A stretch of DNA of 64,000 bases, from contig CAVSPW010000010.1 in the NCBI GenBank assembly GCA_963729935.1, positions 319,450-383,449 on the forward strand. Direction: 5' to 3'. The stretch comes from CAIKMD01 sp963729935 (lineage in GTDB: Bacteria; Pseudomonadota; Alphaproteobacteria; ATCC43930; CGMCC-115725). Below are positions 44,240 through 51,973 of the stretch, in pieces. Each line of letters opens with the position of its first letter. The stretch's first letter is position 1. The notes below the pieces were generated by a model. The model was not told where the DNA came from. It did no database searches and worked only from the letters and a program-made list of their open reading frames with translations. The translations under genes were made by a program, and so were the position numbers.

Positions 44240-44278
44240 CGCTCTTTGCGCGCCGCGGCGGCGCTATTCCTTCGTGGG

Positions 44279-45486
44279 CTATTTCTTCGTGGTGGGATAA
44301 TCGGCTTTGGCGCGGGTGAGCTTTTCGGGGTGCACGATCGTCTTGTTCACCGCCGCGCGCGCCGCCGCGAGATTAGCGAAATCCTGATCGCCGCTCTCGC
44401 GCCGCAACAGATAGACCGCCGAGACCGGCTTCGCACTCTTCTGATCGGCGACGGTGCGCTTGACGATCCGCCAATCGACGCGCTTGGTCGCGCCCTCATT
44501 CGCCGGATCGGGCACTTCCTCGAAGCCGCGATCGACCACCGATTCGAAGGAATAGAGCTTGGGCGCTTCGCGCTGCCGCGGCCCGTCGCGATCGCGCCCG
44601 AAACCGGGCTTCTTGCCGAAGCCTTTCTTGCCCTCGCGCGGACCCCGGTCGCGCCGATCCCGATCGCGCCCGCCTCGATCCTGAGCGCCGCGATCCTGGC
44701 CGCCGCGATCCTGGCCGCCGCGCCCGCGATCACCGCCCTCGCGCGGCGCGCGCGGGCGGCGGTCCTGGCGCGGCCCTTGATCCGCGGCGCCCGCCGCGGG
44801 CTCGCTCTGACCCGGCGCGCCCGGCGCTGCACCCGGCACGTGCGGGCCCCGTCGATCGCGTCTGCGGCGCGGCCGCGGAAAGCGCGGGCCGCGCTCTGGC
44901 GGCGCGCCCTCGGGCGCGCCCGGCACGTTGTTCGTCACGGCGTCGGCCGATGTCTCGCCCGCCGCTTGCGCTCCGGCCTCGGCCGTCGCGACGTCTTGCG
45001 CCGCATCGACCAGGCCATTGGCGGCGCCGGGCGGACGCTTGCCGGCGGCGGCGGCGGCGGCGGCGCTTCGGCGCGCCGGGGCTCACCGGGCAAACCCGGC
45101 GCGGCTTCGGGCGTTGAAACATCCGGCGATGCCGGCGCGAGATCGCCGGCGGGCAGGCTGAGGATCGGCCGCGCGCCCTCAGCCGCGCCGCGCGCCGCAT
45201 CCTCGGCTTGCGCCGCGATCTCCGTCCCGGTTTGCGTTTCGCCTTGCGGTGTCGGGGCGCCTTCGCCGCCCGGCGGGCGCGGGCCCTTGCCGCGGCGGCG
45301 GCGGCGGCGGCGGCGGCGCCGATGCGGCGCTGCGCCGGGCTCGCCCGAAAGCGGCGGCGCCTCGCTTGGCGCGCCCGGATCGGCCGCGCCGGCCTCGGCC
45401 GGCTCGGGGCTTTGCGCTTGCGGCGTGTCGGGCCGGTTATCCTCATCCGGCGGCATCGAGGGTGTTTCTTCCTGCGGCGTCATCAT
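44279..45486 (-). CDS. Low-complexity Arg/Pro/Gly-rich protein, probably one frameshifted gene
   Basis: Two frames must be joined. The 5' frame from ATG 45486 reads MTPQEETPSMPPDEDNRPDT, has a run of ten Arg, and a proline run, then degenerates to a basic tail ending at 44935. The 3' frame continues sensibly (AANGLVDAAQDVATAEAGAQ) through RGG/DRGG-type repeats to a globular C-terminus (LYSFESVVDRGFEEVPDPAN, then SAVYLLRRESGDQDFANLAA) ending at 44279. The switch lies in or near a GCC-triplet run at about 45040-45080, where polymerase slip or sequencing error is likely. RGG-like regions hint at RNA binding. If not joined, the downstream part would start at GTG 44938, overlapping the upstream stop by four bases. 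Confidence 0.6.
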
Positions 45487-45570
45487 CGAAACCTAGCACG
45501 CGCGCGCGCCTCCTCAAACCGCCGCCATGCGCCCCGGCTCGGATGACGCCGCCGATGAGAGCGCCGCAAT

Positions 45571-45600
45571 AAAACAAAAAGGCCGCCCGAAGGCGGCCTT
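45571..45600 (-). terminator. Rho-independent terminator, minus strand
   Basis: On the minus strand AAGGCCGCC-TTCG-GGCGGCCTT is followed by TTTGTTTT. It lies downstream of the GST gene at 45754 and ends that transcript before the low-complexity gene. Confidence 0.75.
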
Positions 45601-45647
45601 GTCGTCGAACCCATTGCTAAGGCCCAACTCCGCGGCATCGCCCTCCC

Positions 45648-45706
45648 TTCCCTCCCCCTCGAAGGGGGAGGGAAGAGAACCGCGCAGCGGTTCGAGGGCG
45701 GGGGTG
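45648..45706. repeat. Polypurine/polypyrimidine palindrome with AACCGCG hairpin, copy 1
   Basis: TTCCCTCCCCCTCGAAGGGG, then GAGGGAAGAGAACCGCG and GCGGTTCGAGGGCGGGG. A second copy is at 62111-62170 and a partial one at 56162-56206. Two stem-loops follow each other. Intergenic location throughout suggests a small repetitive element. Confidence 0.75.
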
Positions 45707-45753
45707 ATTGGCGCAGAGAGCTGATTGGCGCAGAGAAGAGAGCAGCCGCTGCG

Positions 45754-46449
45754 TTACTCCGCCGCCGCGCGCGGCGCGTCGGTGATGAATTGCGAGACCC
45801 ACATCTTGCGGCGCTTCAGATTTTCGCGATACATCGCCTCGAACTCGGCCGGCGGGAAGGAATGCGTCGATTGCCGCGCCATCAAGGTCTCGGTCCAGGC
45901 CTTGAGCCGCGGAAAATTCTCGAGCACGCCCAATTTCTTCACCCGGTCGAGGAAGAGATAGCGCTGCAGGAAGGGCGCATAGGCCGCGTCCACCAGGGAG
46001 TATTTCGCGCCGTTGAAGAACGGCCCGGCATTCTGCGTCGCCAGCGCCTTTTCCAGCCGCTCCATCACTTGCGGGATCTTGGCCGAGGCCTTGTTGTAGG
46101 CCTCTTCGCTGTCGGCATAGCCGGTCGCGGTGACCGCGTCGGCGAAGGTCGGCACGTAATCGGTCCAGGCGCGGTTGACGGCGCGCGCGATCGGATCCTC
46201 GGGATGAAGCCGCGGCGCGATCGTCTCGTCGAGATATTCGCAGATCGCGTTGGATTCAAAGAGCGACACCGTGTCGTCGATGCGCATCACCGGCACCTTC
46301 TTGTGCGGCGAGATCGCGAGAAACCAGTCGGGCCGGTTGTCGGGCTCGATATGGCGGAATTCGAAATCGATCTTCTTCTCGCGCAGCACGATCGCCGCGC
46401 GCTGCACCCAGGGGCAGGTCTTGAAGCTCACCAACAGATACTTCGCCAT
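45754..46449 (-). CDS. Glutathione S-transferase family protein 3
   Basis: 231 residues from ATG 46449 with GGAGGAAG upstream. The N-terminal domain reads MAKYLLVSFKTCPWVQRAAI, with a Cys-Pro-Trp redox-type active site (CPWV) seen in omega/lambda-like and glutathionyl-hydroquinone-like GSTs, then KKVPVMRIDDTVSLFESNAI. The Cys suggests thiol-transferase rather than conjugating activity. It stands alone with a terminator about 150 bases downstream. Confidence 0.83.
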   Translation of the reverse strand: MAKYLLVSFKTCPWVQRAAIVLREKKIDFEFRHIEPDNRPDWFLAISPHKKVPVMRIDDTVSLFESNAICEYLDETIAPRLHPEDPIARAVNRAWTDYVPTFADAVTATGYADSEEAYNKASAKIPQVMERLEKALATQNAGPFFNGAKYSLVDAAYAPFLQRYLFLDRVKKLGVLENFPRLKAWTETLMARQSTHSFPPAEFEAMYRENLKRRKMWVSQFITDAPRAAAE

Positions 46450-46755
46450 GGCTTCCTCCGATGTATTTCGTGATGCGCCGATGATCGCACGGCAAGGCTT
46501 CAAGCGCAAAGGGGACGAAGCCGTTCCACATGCTGCGTTTGTGAAAAAAGGCGCCGCATGAAAATCGCATGAAAATCGCGCGTTCTTCGAGACGCGGCCG
46601 CAAGGGCCGCTACTCGGGATGAGGAGAAAGCGCCGGCGGCATCGCCGGCCGATGCCGCAAAGATTCTCGCCTCGTTCTGAGGAGCGTCCTTCGAGACGCG
46701 TCCTGAGCCTGGCGAAGGACGCGTCTCGAAGGACGCAGGATGCCCGCGGCAGCGA
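46450..46755. other. Intergenic spacer with long inverted repeat
   Basis: About 300 bases between the lipoprotein gene and the GST gene. Apart from the 53-bp inverted repeat at 46684-46736 I see nothing recognisable. Confidence 0.5.
46684..46736. repeat. Perfect inverted repeat with 21-bp arms
   Basis: The arm at 46684-46704 (core CCTTCGAGACGCGTCCT) is exactly complementary to 46716-46736, with an 11-base loop GAGCCTGGCGA. It starts 20 bases after the lipoprotein stop on the minus strand, so it may stabilise or end that transcript; the shape also fits a dispersed genome palindrome. Confidence 0.8.
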
Positions 46756-47322
46756 TCAGCCTTCCCGCATCCGCGCGAGCACGCTCGATTGCTTGGTTTC
46801 GAGAATCTGCGCGACGGATTTGGCGAAGCCTTTTTCGACATCCTCGATCGTGGTGACGCCACCATAGATGCCGCCGAAGGCGAAATCCTTCGACACTTTG
46901 TATTCGCCGACCTGCTTGCCGGTCGCCGCATCGGTGAAGATGACGTCACCATCCATGCGAATCTGGCCGAGCCCCGCGAGCATGAAACGCGCGAAGGCAT
47001 TGCCCTCGTCATAGCGGGTGATCACGATCTTCACCTTGACCGGATCACCGCCCTGGGGCGCGTTGGCGGCAACCCAGATGTCCGGATGTGCGGCCGTGAT
47101 CTCGGCCCTCACGCGCTGAAGGATGCGTTCGAGATCGAATTTCGCCAACACGACGCCCGGTGCGGCCTCATCCGAGATATCTGCGATTTTGAGCGAGGCC
47201 CTTTCGCTCGGGCTGAGCGCGGCCACCGTGTCGGGCGCGGCGGCGCTGTCGGCACAGGCCGAGAGCAAGGCAAGCATCATCACCAGGGCCGCCGGAGCGG
47301 CTAAACGCTTGATCTCAAACAT
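46756..47322 (-). CDS. DUF4410-like lipoprotein
   Basis: 188 residues with GGGGGGAG before the ATG. The lipobox LLSAC places the acylated Cys at about residue 23. The mature protein shows DISDEAAPGVVLAKFDLERI, VKIVITRYDEGNAFARFMLA and SKDFAFGGIYGGVTTIEDVE, the pattern of DUF4410. It is probably anchored in the outer membrane. Function unknown; single gene. Confidence 0.8.
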   Translation of the reverse strand: MFEIKRLAAPAALVMMLALLSACADSAAAPDTVAALSPSERASLKIADISDEAAPGVVLAKFDLERILQRVRAEITAAHPDIWVAANAPQGGDPVKVKIVITRYDEGNAFARFMLAGLGQIRMDGDVIFTDAATGKQVGEYKVSKDFAFGGIYGGVTTIEDVEKGFAKSVAQILETKQSSVLARMREG

Positions 47323-47546
47323 GACTCCCCCCGAATTTGCCTATTGAACCGCCGTGGCGCCACCCACTAGGGCAGCACCTTATCGGTCCGCACCGTAACA
47401 TATTGCCAATTAGCAGCTGTAGAACAATTATTACGATAAGAAAGCTCTTGGCGGCCGCGCCCACCGGGCTCGGCGCAAACGAAGCCACGCTGCGCCAGTG
47501 GGCACCGCGTGCTAGGCTCCGCCTCTCACACAAAGGAGCCTTCGCG

Positions 47547-48128
47547 ATGAGTTCGATGCAACCGGCCGGCGATCGGGATCTGCGCGGCATCGTCGCCAAG
47601 GCCATGCGCGCGCATTGGCGCTGGTTCCTGATCGAAGGCCTCGTGCTGCTCGTGCTCGGCGCCGCCGCCATCGCCATTCCGGCTTTGGCGGGGCTCGCCG
47701 CCACGATCTGGCTGGGCTGGCTCCTGATCATCGGCGGCGTGGTCGGGCTGGTCTCGACCATCCGCGCGCAGGGCGTGCCGGGCTATTTCTGGGCGCTGCT
47801 CTCGGCGATCCTCGCGCTCGTCGCGGGCGGGTTGCTGATTTGGAATCCGATGCGCGGCCTGGTGACCTTGACCTATGTGCTGATCGCCTTCTTCATCCTC
47901 GACGGCATCCTCATGATCGTCCTCGCGCTGCAGCACAAGCGCGAGCTCGTCGGGCGCTGGGAATGGATCGCCGTCAACGGCGTGATCGATCTGATCCTCG
48001 CCGGCGTGATCATCGCCGGCCTCCCCGGCTCGCTCGCCTGGGCCTTGGGGCTGCTTCTCGGCATCGATCTTCTCTTCGGCGGCGCCGCGCTCATCGCCAT
48101 GGCGCTCGAGGCGCGCAAGACGGCGTGA
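47547..48128 (+). CDS. HdeD/DUF308 family membrane protein
   Basis: 193 residues from ATG 47547, with AAAGGAG eight bases upstream. Six membrane helices, with WRWFLIEGLVLLVLGAAAIA, WLGWLLIIGGVVGLVSTIRA and a second related half. In enteric bacteria HdeD is linked to acid resistance; in alphaproteobacteria the role is unproven. It converges on the terminase-like gene. Confidence 0.85.
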   Translation: MSSMQPAGDRDLRGIVAKAMRAHWRWFLIEGLVLLVLGAAAIAIPALAGLAATIWLGWLLIIGGVVGLVSTIRAQGVPGYFWALLSAILALVAGGLLIWNPMRGLVTLTYVLIAFFILDGILMIVLALQHKRELVGRWEWIAVNGVIDLILAGVIIAGLPGSLAWALGLLLGIDLLFGGAALIAMALEARKTA

Positions 48129-48143
48129 TCGGCGGCGCCGCGT

Positions 48144-48887
48144 CTATTCCCCGTCCTTCTTCTTCACCAGCCGCATGAGCCGCCGGCGCAGCTCCTCGCG
48201 ATAGTCCCGCTGCTCCCATTCGGGCTTCGGCGTTTCGGGCTTGGGCTTCAACAGGCCCAGATGCTTGGCCAGGATCTCGAGCGCGCGCAGCTTGTCGAAG
48301 AGCTTCACCGTCACCCGGCCGCCGTCCTTCCCCGTCGTCAAGGTGATCTGCGCCAGCGCGGCGCGGTCCGCGGGCGCGATCTCGGCGAGCGGCTTCACCG
48401 CGAAGCCGTCGCCGCGCCAATCGAGGATCGCGCCGAGATCGACGAAGCCCAGCCGCGCCACTTCCTCGAGCACGCGGTCGCTGTCGATGCGCACGCGCTC
48501 GGCGCGCGCGGCGTTGGCCGCGTCGAGCGCCGCGACGATGCGCGGCGAGCGCGCCAGCTGCGAGCCGGCCGATTTGCAGGTGAGCGCCGAATACCCCGCG
48601 CGCCGCGCGGCTTCGCTCGCATTGCCGAGGATCATGTATTGCTCGACGAAGCGGCGCTGGCGCTGGGTGAGGCCGTCCCGGTCGCGGCAGAAGGAGGCAG
48701 CGCGCGGCGACGCCTCCGGCACCGCGACGCCGCAAGCGCGCAACGCCTCGGCCACGCGCGGCGAGCGCAGCAGAAGCGCCCCGCGCACGGCGGCGTTGAA
48801 GGGCGAATAGCCCGCGCGCCGCGCGGCCTCGGCCGCGTTGCGAAGGCGCGCATATTCCTCGACGAAGCGCTTTTGCCGCGGCGTCAT
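48144..48887 (-). CDS. Terminase-small-subunit-like protein with duplicated N-terminal motif
   Basis: 247 residues. The motif T-x-RQ-x-RFVE-x-Y-x5-NA-x-EAARRAGYS occurs twice, at about residues 2-27 (MTPRQKRFVEEYARLRNAAE) and 74-99 (LTQRQRRFVEQYMILGNASE), each followed by a short helix ending in RSPR. The second copy is followed by the rest of a Terminase_2-like small subunit (DSDRVLEEVARLGFVDLGAI). In phages this protein picks DNA for packaging. No large terminase or capsid gene is nearby, so it is an orphan, perhaps a domesticated phage or gene-transfer-agent remnant. A start at 48992 is possible but less likely. Confidence 0.7.
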   Translation of the reverse strand: MTPRQKRFVEEYARLRNAAEAARRAGYSPFNAAVRGALLLRSPRVAEALRACGVAVPEASPRAASFCRDRDGLTQRQRRFVEQYMILGNASEAARRAGYSALTCKSAGSQLARSPRIVAALDAANAARAERVRIDSDRVLEEVARLGFVDLGAILDWRGDGFAVKPLAEIAPADRAALAQITLTTGKDGGRVTVKLFDKLRALEILAKHLGLLKPKPETPKPEWEQRDYREELRRRLMRLVKKKDGE

Positions 48888-48986
48888 GACGTCGATCTTT
48901 CGGTTCCAGAGAAATCGGTATCGGTGGGCCGCGCGGGAAGAATCCGCGCGCGTTCGGGGGCCCGTGTTCGCTCCGCGATCACGCCC

Positions 48987-49017
48987 AAACAAAAACGCCC
49001 GGCGGGTCCGCCGGGCG
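48987..49017 (-). terminator. Orphan terminator hairpin, minus strand
   Basis: On the minus strand CGCCCGGCGG-AC-CCGCCGGGCG is followed by TTTTTGTTTG. No minus-strand gene ends just upstream of it now; the mobile element at 49058 inserted 40 bases away and may have cut it from its gene. Confidence 0.6.
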
Positions 49018-49049
49018 CTCTTTCAGGATGCGCCTTTCATAGCATTTCG

Positions 49050-49057
49050 ATCCGGAT
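49050..49057. other. Target-site duplication, left
   Basis: ATCCGGAT directly outside the left inverted repeat; the same 8 bases directly flank the right inverted repeat at 52667-52674. The word is itself palindromic. Eight-base duplications are usual for IS1-family insertion. Confidence 0.8.
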
Positions 49058-49077
49058 GGTAGTGGGTCAGTTTGAAT
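49058..49077 (+). repeat. Left terminal inverted repeat of the transposon
   Basis: GGTAGTGGGTCAGTTTGAAT; differs from the right end only at base 5. The GGT-x2-TG start agrees with the general look of IS1-family ends. Confidence 0.85.
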
Positions 49078-49123
49078 TTCTGACCGGCTAGCCCGGTGAC
49101 GGCCGCCATGCCATATTCCCAAT

Positions 49124-49309
49124 ATGGGCAGTTCCTTAGCCATCCTGGCCGGTTCAATCATCATTGCGGCGGCGGTACTTTTCACATTCAGGTGGGAAGT
49201 TATCGGCGCGGGTTCTCCAACACCCTCCTTCTATCGGCTCGATAGATGGACAGGCCAAATCAGCCCATGTGACTGGCAGGTGCCCGGTAAAACTCAGGTG
49301 AGTTGCTAG
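49124..49309 (+). CDS. Small membrane passenger protein
   Basis: 61 residues. One N-terminal membrane helix (MGSSLAILAGSIIIAAAVLF) and a C-terminal motif FYRLDRWTGQISPCDW. The YRLDRWTG(Q/E)...C pattern is seen in small phage and island membrane proteins of unknown role. It is the first open frame after the left terminal repeat. Confidence 0.6.
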   Translation: MGSSLAILAGSIIIAAAVLFTFRWEVIGAGSPTPSFYRLDRWTGQISPCDWQVPGKTQVSC

Positions 49310-49373
49310 TGACCACCAAGCGCCTCAAACGCCCGCGCGACCCTATCGCCCTCGCCAAACGGAAGTCCTGAAC

Positions 49374-49601
49374 ATGCCCAAAGGACCGCGAGGCGAGAAG
49401 CGACCGGCCGATGTCATAAGCGCCGCTGTCATGGTCGCGAAGATCGCGACTGGCGAGATTAAGGATAAGCCATCCGCAGCCCCGAAACGGGCTAAGGGCG
49501 GGAAGCTAGGTGGTAAACGCCGAGCCGAGATTTTAACGGCCGAGGAAAAGCGCCGAATTGCTAAAAAGGCAGCACTTGCGAGATGGGGAAACAAGACGTA
49601 G
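49374..49601 (+). CDS. Small basic passenger protein
   Basis: 75 residues, GGAAG before the ATG. It reads MPKGPRGEKRPADVISAAVM, then GGKRRAEILTAEEKRRIAKK and ARWG near the end. This kind of Lys/Arg-rich protein with a terminal KKAAxARWG motif is frequent on mobile DNA and may bind nucleic acid. No proven role. Confidence 0.65.
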   Translation: MPKGPRGEKRPADVISAAVMVAKIATGEIKDKPSAAPKRAKGGKLGGKRRAEILTAEEKRRIAKKAALARWGNKT

Positions 49602-49657
49602 ATATTCTCATAGATGTAGGACTTGCATTTATGATTGCTTTCTGTTAATTTTCTCGA

Positions 49658-50356
49658 ATGGCTGATTCCCTTGACGAAACTACCCGCTCTGCTGCAGCTG
49701 ATCTCATAACCCACAAGCGCGATGTGCTTGTGGGAGAACGCACCGCGCTTCTTGAGCGGCGTTCCGAGATTTTAGTGCGGTTACGGCGTATTGACCGCGA
49801 GCTAGCAGATTGCCGCGCCGCCGCGCGTCTCTTCGATCTCAAGATCGAATTTCCGCCAGATGAGCGGGAAGAAATGGAGCGGCTCGCGGCCGAACGAGCC
49901 GAACGGGAACGTCAGGTGCTTCGCTCCCATCAAACCGACTTGGAGCGCCTCTTGACCCGAGAGATGCAGGCCGCGCGGAATATCGTGGCTCATCGACCGG
50001 CAGAAGTGCAGAAACCAGCGCCTTTAGTGATTGCCCCGCCGCCAAGTTTGGCGCCTATGGCTGCAATACAAATAACGCCCCCTAAGCCCCGGCCGCCGCT
50101 TCGCGAAATCCTGCTCGAGCAGCTGAAAATCGCAGGCTCGAAGGGTGCCAAGGCAGCTACGCTGCGTGACTATGTCGAGCGCACCTATGGAATGGTGACG
50201 CATGAAAAAACTATTGGCATGACGCTCTACCGCCTTTCCCAGGAAAAGGGAAAGGCGGTGCGACGCGACGGCCATGTCTGGTTCTTCGGCTCTGCGGAAG
50301 CGGAGAAGAAGAACCCCGGCGTGTCAGCGCCGGGGCCCGTAGATGTCTTTGAGTGA
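49658..50356 (+). CDS. Passenger protein with coiled coil and winged-helix-like C-terminus
   Basis: 232 residues. Residues 15-115 form an acidic/basic coiled coil (ERRSEILVRLRRIDRELADC). A Pro-rich linker follows, then a C-terminal region of about 80 residues (LREILLEQLKIAGSKGAKAA, TIGMTLYRLSQEKGKAVRRD, GHVWFFG) that reads like a winged helix. It could be a DNA-binding regulator of the element. No strong ribosome site before the ATG. The codon use is less GC-biased than host genes. Confidence 0.65.
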   Translation: MADSLDETTRSAAADLITHKRDVLVGERTALLERRSEILVRLRRIDRELADCRAAARLFDLKIEFPPDEREEMERLAAERAERERQVLRSHQTDLERLLTREMQAARNIVAHRPAEVQKPAPLVIAPPPSLAPMAAIQITPPKPRPPLREILLEQLKIAGSKGAKAATLRDYVERTYGMVTHEKTIGMTLYRLSQEKGKAVRRDGHVWFFGSAEAEKKNPGVSAPGPVDVFE

Positions 50357-50422
50357 CGTGAAAGGAGGCTTGAGTCATGTGGTCCATGACCAGTAGCAGG
50401 GTTTAATCCTGCCAAACTTTGT

Positions 50423-50496
50423 GCCCTCGTAGCTCAACTGGATAGAGCGCTCGCCCTGTAAGCCTGAGGTTGCCCGTTCGAGTCGGGCCGGGGGCA
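50423..50496 (+). tRNA. tRNA-like gene with abnormal anticodon arm, possible tRNA-Thr(TGT)
   Basis: 74 bases fold as a tRNA: acceptor GCCCTCG/CGGGGGC with one G-T pair, D-arm GCTC/GAGC with loop AACTGGATA, and a perfect T-arm GCCCG-TTCGAGT-CGGGC, discriminator A, no encoded CCA. The anticodon arm CTCGC-CCTGTAA-GCCTG is faulty: pairs 28-42 and 29-41 do not match, and position 33 is C rather than the near-universal T. With a 2-base bulge (GC-CT-GAG) five pairs would form. The anticodon by position would be TGT (threonine). It lies inside the transposon, between the 232-residue gene and the transposase, so it may be a decayed, suppressor-like or mimic tRNA. Confidence 0.6.
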
Positions 50497-50607
50497 CACC
50501 TTTCTCCACTAATTTAGGCGCTGTCTCGTTGACAGTCAATTAAAAATCCTTTGGGAATCAATGGGTTAAAACTTCTACACGTCTTGGAATCAAACTGACA
50601 AAAATGC

Positions 50608-50636
50608 TTGACAAATGGCATCAGTATGATTACTTT
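50608..50636 (+). promoter_or_regulatory. Predicted sigma-70 promoter of the transposase gene
   Basis: TTGACA at 50608-50613, a 17-base spacer, and TACTTT at 50631-50636. The first base of the message would fall close to the ATG at 50644, which suggests leaderless or nearly leaderless translation. Confidence 0.6.
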
Positions 50637-50643
50637 GATAGGC

Positions 50644-51567
50644 ATGAACAAGCTGCCCCCTGAGAAGCGCGCTCAAATCCTCGGCATGATGGTTGAGGGT
50701 ATGGCTATTCGCGCGATCTCGCGGCTTACCGGGGCCAGCAAGAACACCATCGTCAAACTGCTCATCGATGCCGGTCTCGCGTGCTCTGACTACCAGGACA
50801 AGATGTTCCGCGAGCTACCGTGCAAACGGCTCCAGCTTGACGAAATCTGGTCCTTCGTCGGCGCGAAGGAAAAGAACGTGCCGCAAGAGCGCAAGGGCTT
50901 AGGCGTCGGCGATGTCTGGACCTGGACCGCCATCGATGCCGATACCAAGCTTGTGCCCTCCTGGTTCGTCGGCGGTCGCGATAGCGAGCACGCCTTGGCG
51001 TTCTGCGCCGATCTCAAGGGCCGTCTCGGCAACCGCGTGCAAATTACGAGCGACGGGCATCGCGCCTATCTCAACGCCGTTGAAACGACATTTGGCGATG
51101 ACGTTGACTACGCACAGCTCCAGAAGATCTATGGAAAGGCGCACGCCGAGTCAGAAGCTCATCGCCGCTATAGCCCGACGCCGTGCATTGGCACGAAGCG
51201 TGAGGCGCTGATCGGCAATCCCGATATGCGGCACGTCAGCACGAGCTACGTTGAGCGCCAGAACCTCAACATCCGCATGGGACTGCGTCGGTTCACCCGC
51301 CTGACGAACGCGTTCTCGAAGAAAATGGAAAACCACTGCCACGCGCTCGCGATCTATTTCATGCATTACAATTTCTGCCGCATCCATCAAACGACGCGCG
51401 TTACGCCAGCCATGGCATCGGGCGTGGCAGACAAGCTTTTCGAGCTTGCCGATATCGTGCGGATTGTTGACGCCTATGAGCGCGGCGAGGAAGTCGCAAC
51501 CGATCGGAAGTTCGGCGGCAAGTCAAGCGTCGGGCCGATCACAAAGACGGCGCATACCTATGATTGA
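50644..51567 (+). CDS. IS1-like DDE transposase
   Basis: 307 residues from ATG 50644. An N-terminal helix-turn-helix (MNKLPPEKRAQILGMMVEGM, AIRAISRLTGASKNTIVKLL) is followed by the DDE core: first Asp in LQLDEIWSFVGAKEKN, second Asp in ITSDGHRAYLNAVE, and Glu in STSYVERQNLNIRMG. A long upstream frame to 50608 is possible, but the promoter sits there. The layout matches the large IS1-type transposases common in Bradyrhizobium-like genomes. Single frame, so no programmed frameshift as in classic IS1. The catalytic set is intact, so the element may still move. Confidence 0.85.
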   Translation: MNKLPPEKRAQILGMMVEGMAIRAISRLTGASKNTIVKLLIDAGLACSDYQDKMFRELPCKRLQLDEIWSFVGAKEKNVPQERKGLGVGDVWTWTAIDADTKLVPSWFVGGRDSEHALAFCADLKGRLGNRVQITSDGHRAYLNAVETTFGDDVDYAQLQKIYGKAHAESEAHRRYSPTPCIGTKREALIGNPDMRHVSTSYVERQNLNIRMGLRRFTRLTNAFSKKMENHCHALAIYFMHYNFCRIHQTTRVTPAMASGVADKLFELADIVRIVDAYERGEEVATDRKFGGKSSVGPITKTAHTYD

Positions 51568-51574
51568 TAGGGCG

Positions 51575-51970
51575 TTAAAGGTTTTTCTGAATTAAAGCGA
51601 GATCAACGCCGGTAAGAGTGACGCTCTTTGTTGCAGCTTCTTTGATTTTAAGTCGCATTGCGTCGGACAACATCCCAAGCCGCCGTTGCGGTGCGGTTTC
51701 TAGGACGTTCAACTCCATTGCCGTCATGCGGATAGGCTGGCCGACGCTGAGATATGATGGATGATCCAGGAAAGCAAAATCAGCCTTTGTTATCGTGATC
51801 TGCGCATCGGGGTCCATAGGCCATGAATCGGAATTGATCGAAAGGAATTTGAGAGACTGCGGGCATATACAAATCAGATATTTATCGTGATTAGCCGAAT
51901 GAACGCGAACGTACACGATCTCTCCCGCTTTAACGGGAGGCTCGCGCGGTTTTGCTGGTTGGGTTGCCAC
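51575..51970 (-). CDS. Partner of the Panacea protein, candidate toxin
   Basis: 131 residues starting at GTG 51970, 3 bases after the stop of the Panacea gene. The first 60 residues (VKAGEIVYVRVHSANHDKYL, KFLSINSDSW) look like a small beta-barrel; the K-Y...I-N-S spacing is reminiscent of some PemK/MazF-like or phage-linked small proteins, but I cannot assign a family. The rest is helical (LGMLSDAMRLKIKEAATKSV). Its position in a two-gene unit with a Panacea antitoxin makes it a candidate toxin. No known toxin residues can be named. Confidence 0.6.
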   Translation of the reverse strand: MATQPAKPREPPVKAGEIVYVRVHSANHDKYLICICPQSLKFLSINSDSWPMDPDAQITITKADFAFLDHPSYLSVGQPIRMTAMELNVLETAPQRRLGMLSDAMRLKIKEAATKSVTLTGVDLALIQKNL

Positions 51971-51973
51971 CTT

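Noticed and set aside
50520..51600. Search for separate ends of a smaller insertion sequence around the transposase
   Set aside because: Weak similarity between the left flank and the 3' end of the toxin-like gene is explained by coding sequence; the strong repeats at 49058 and 52666 fit better as element ends.
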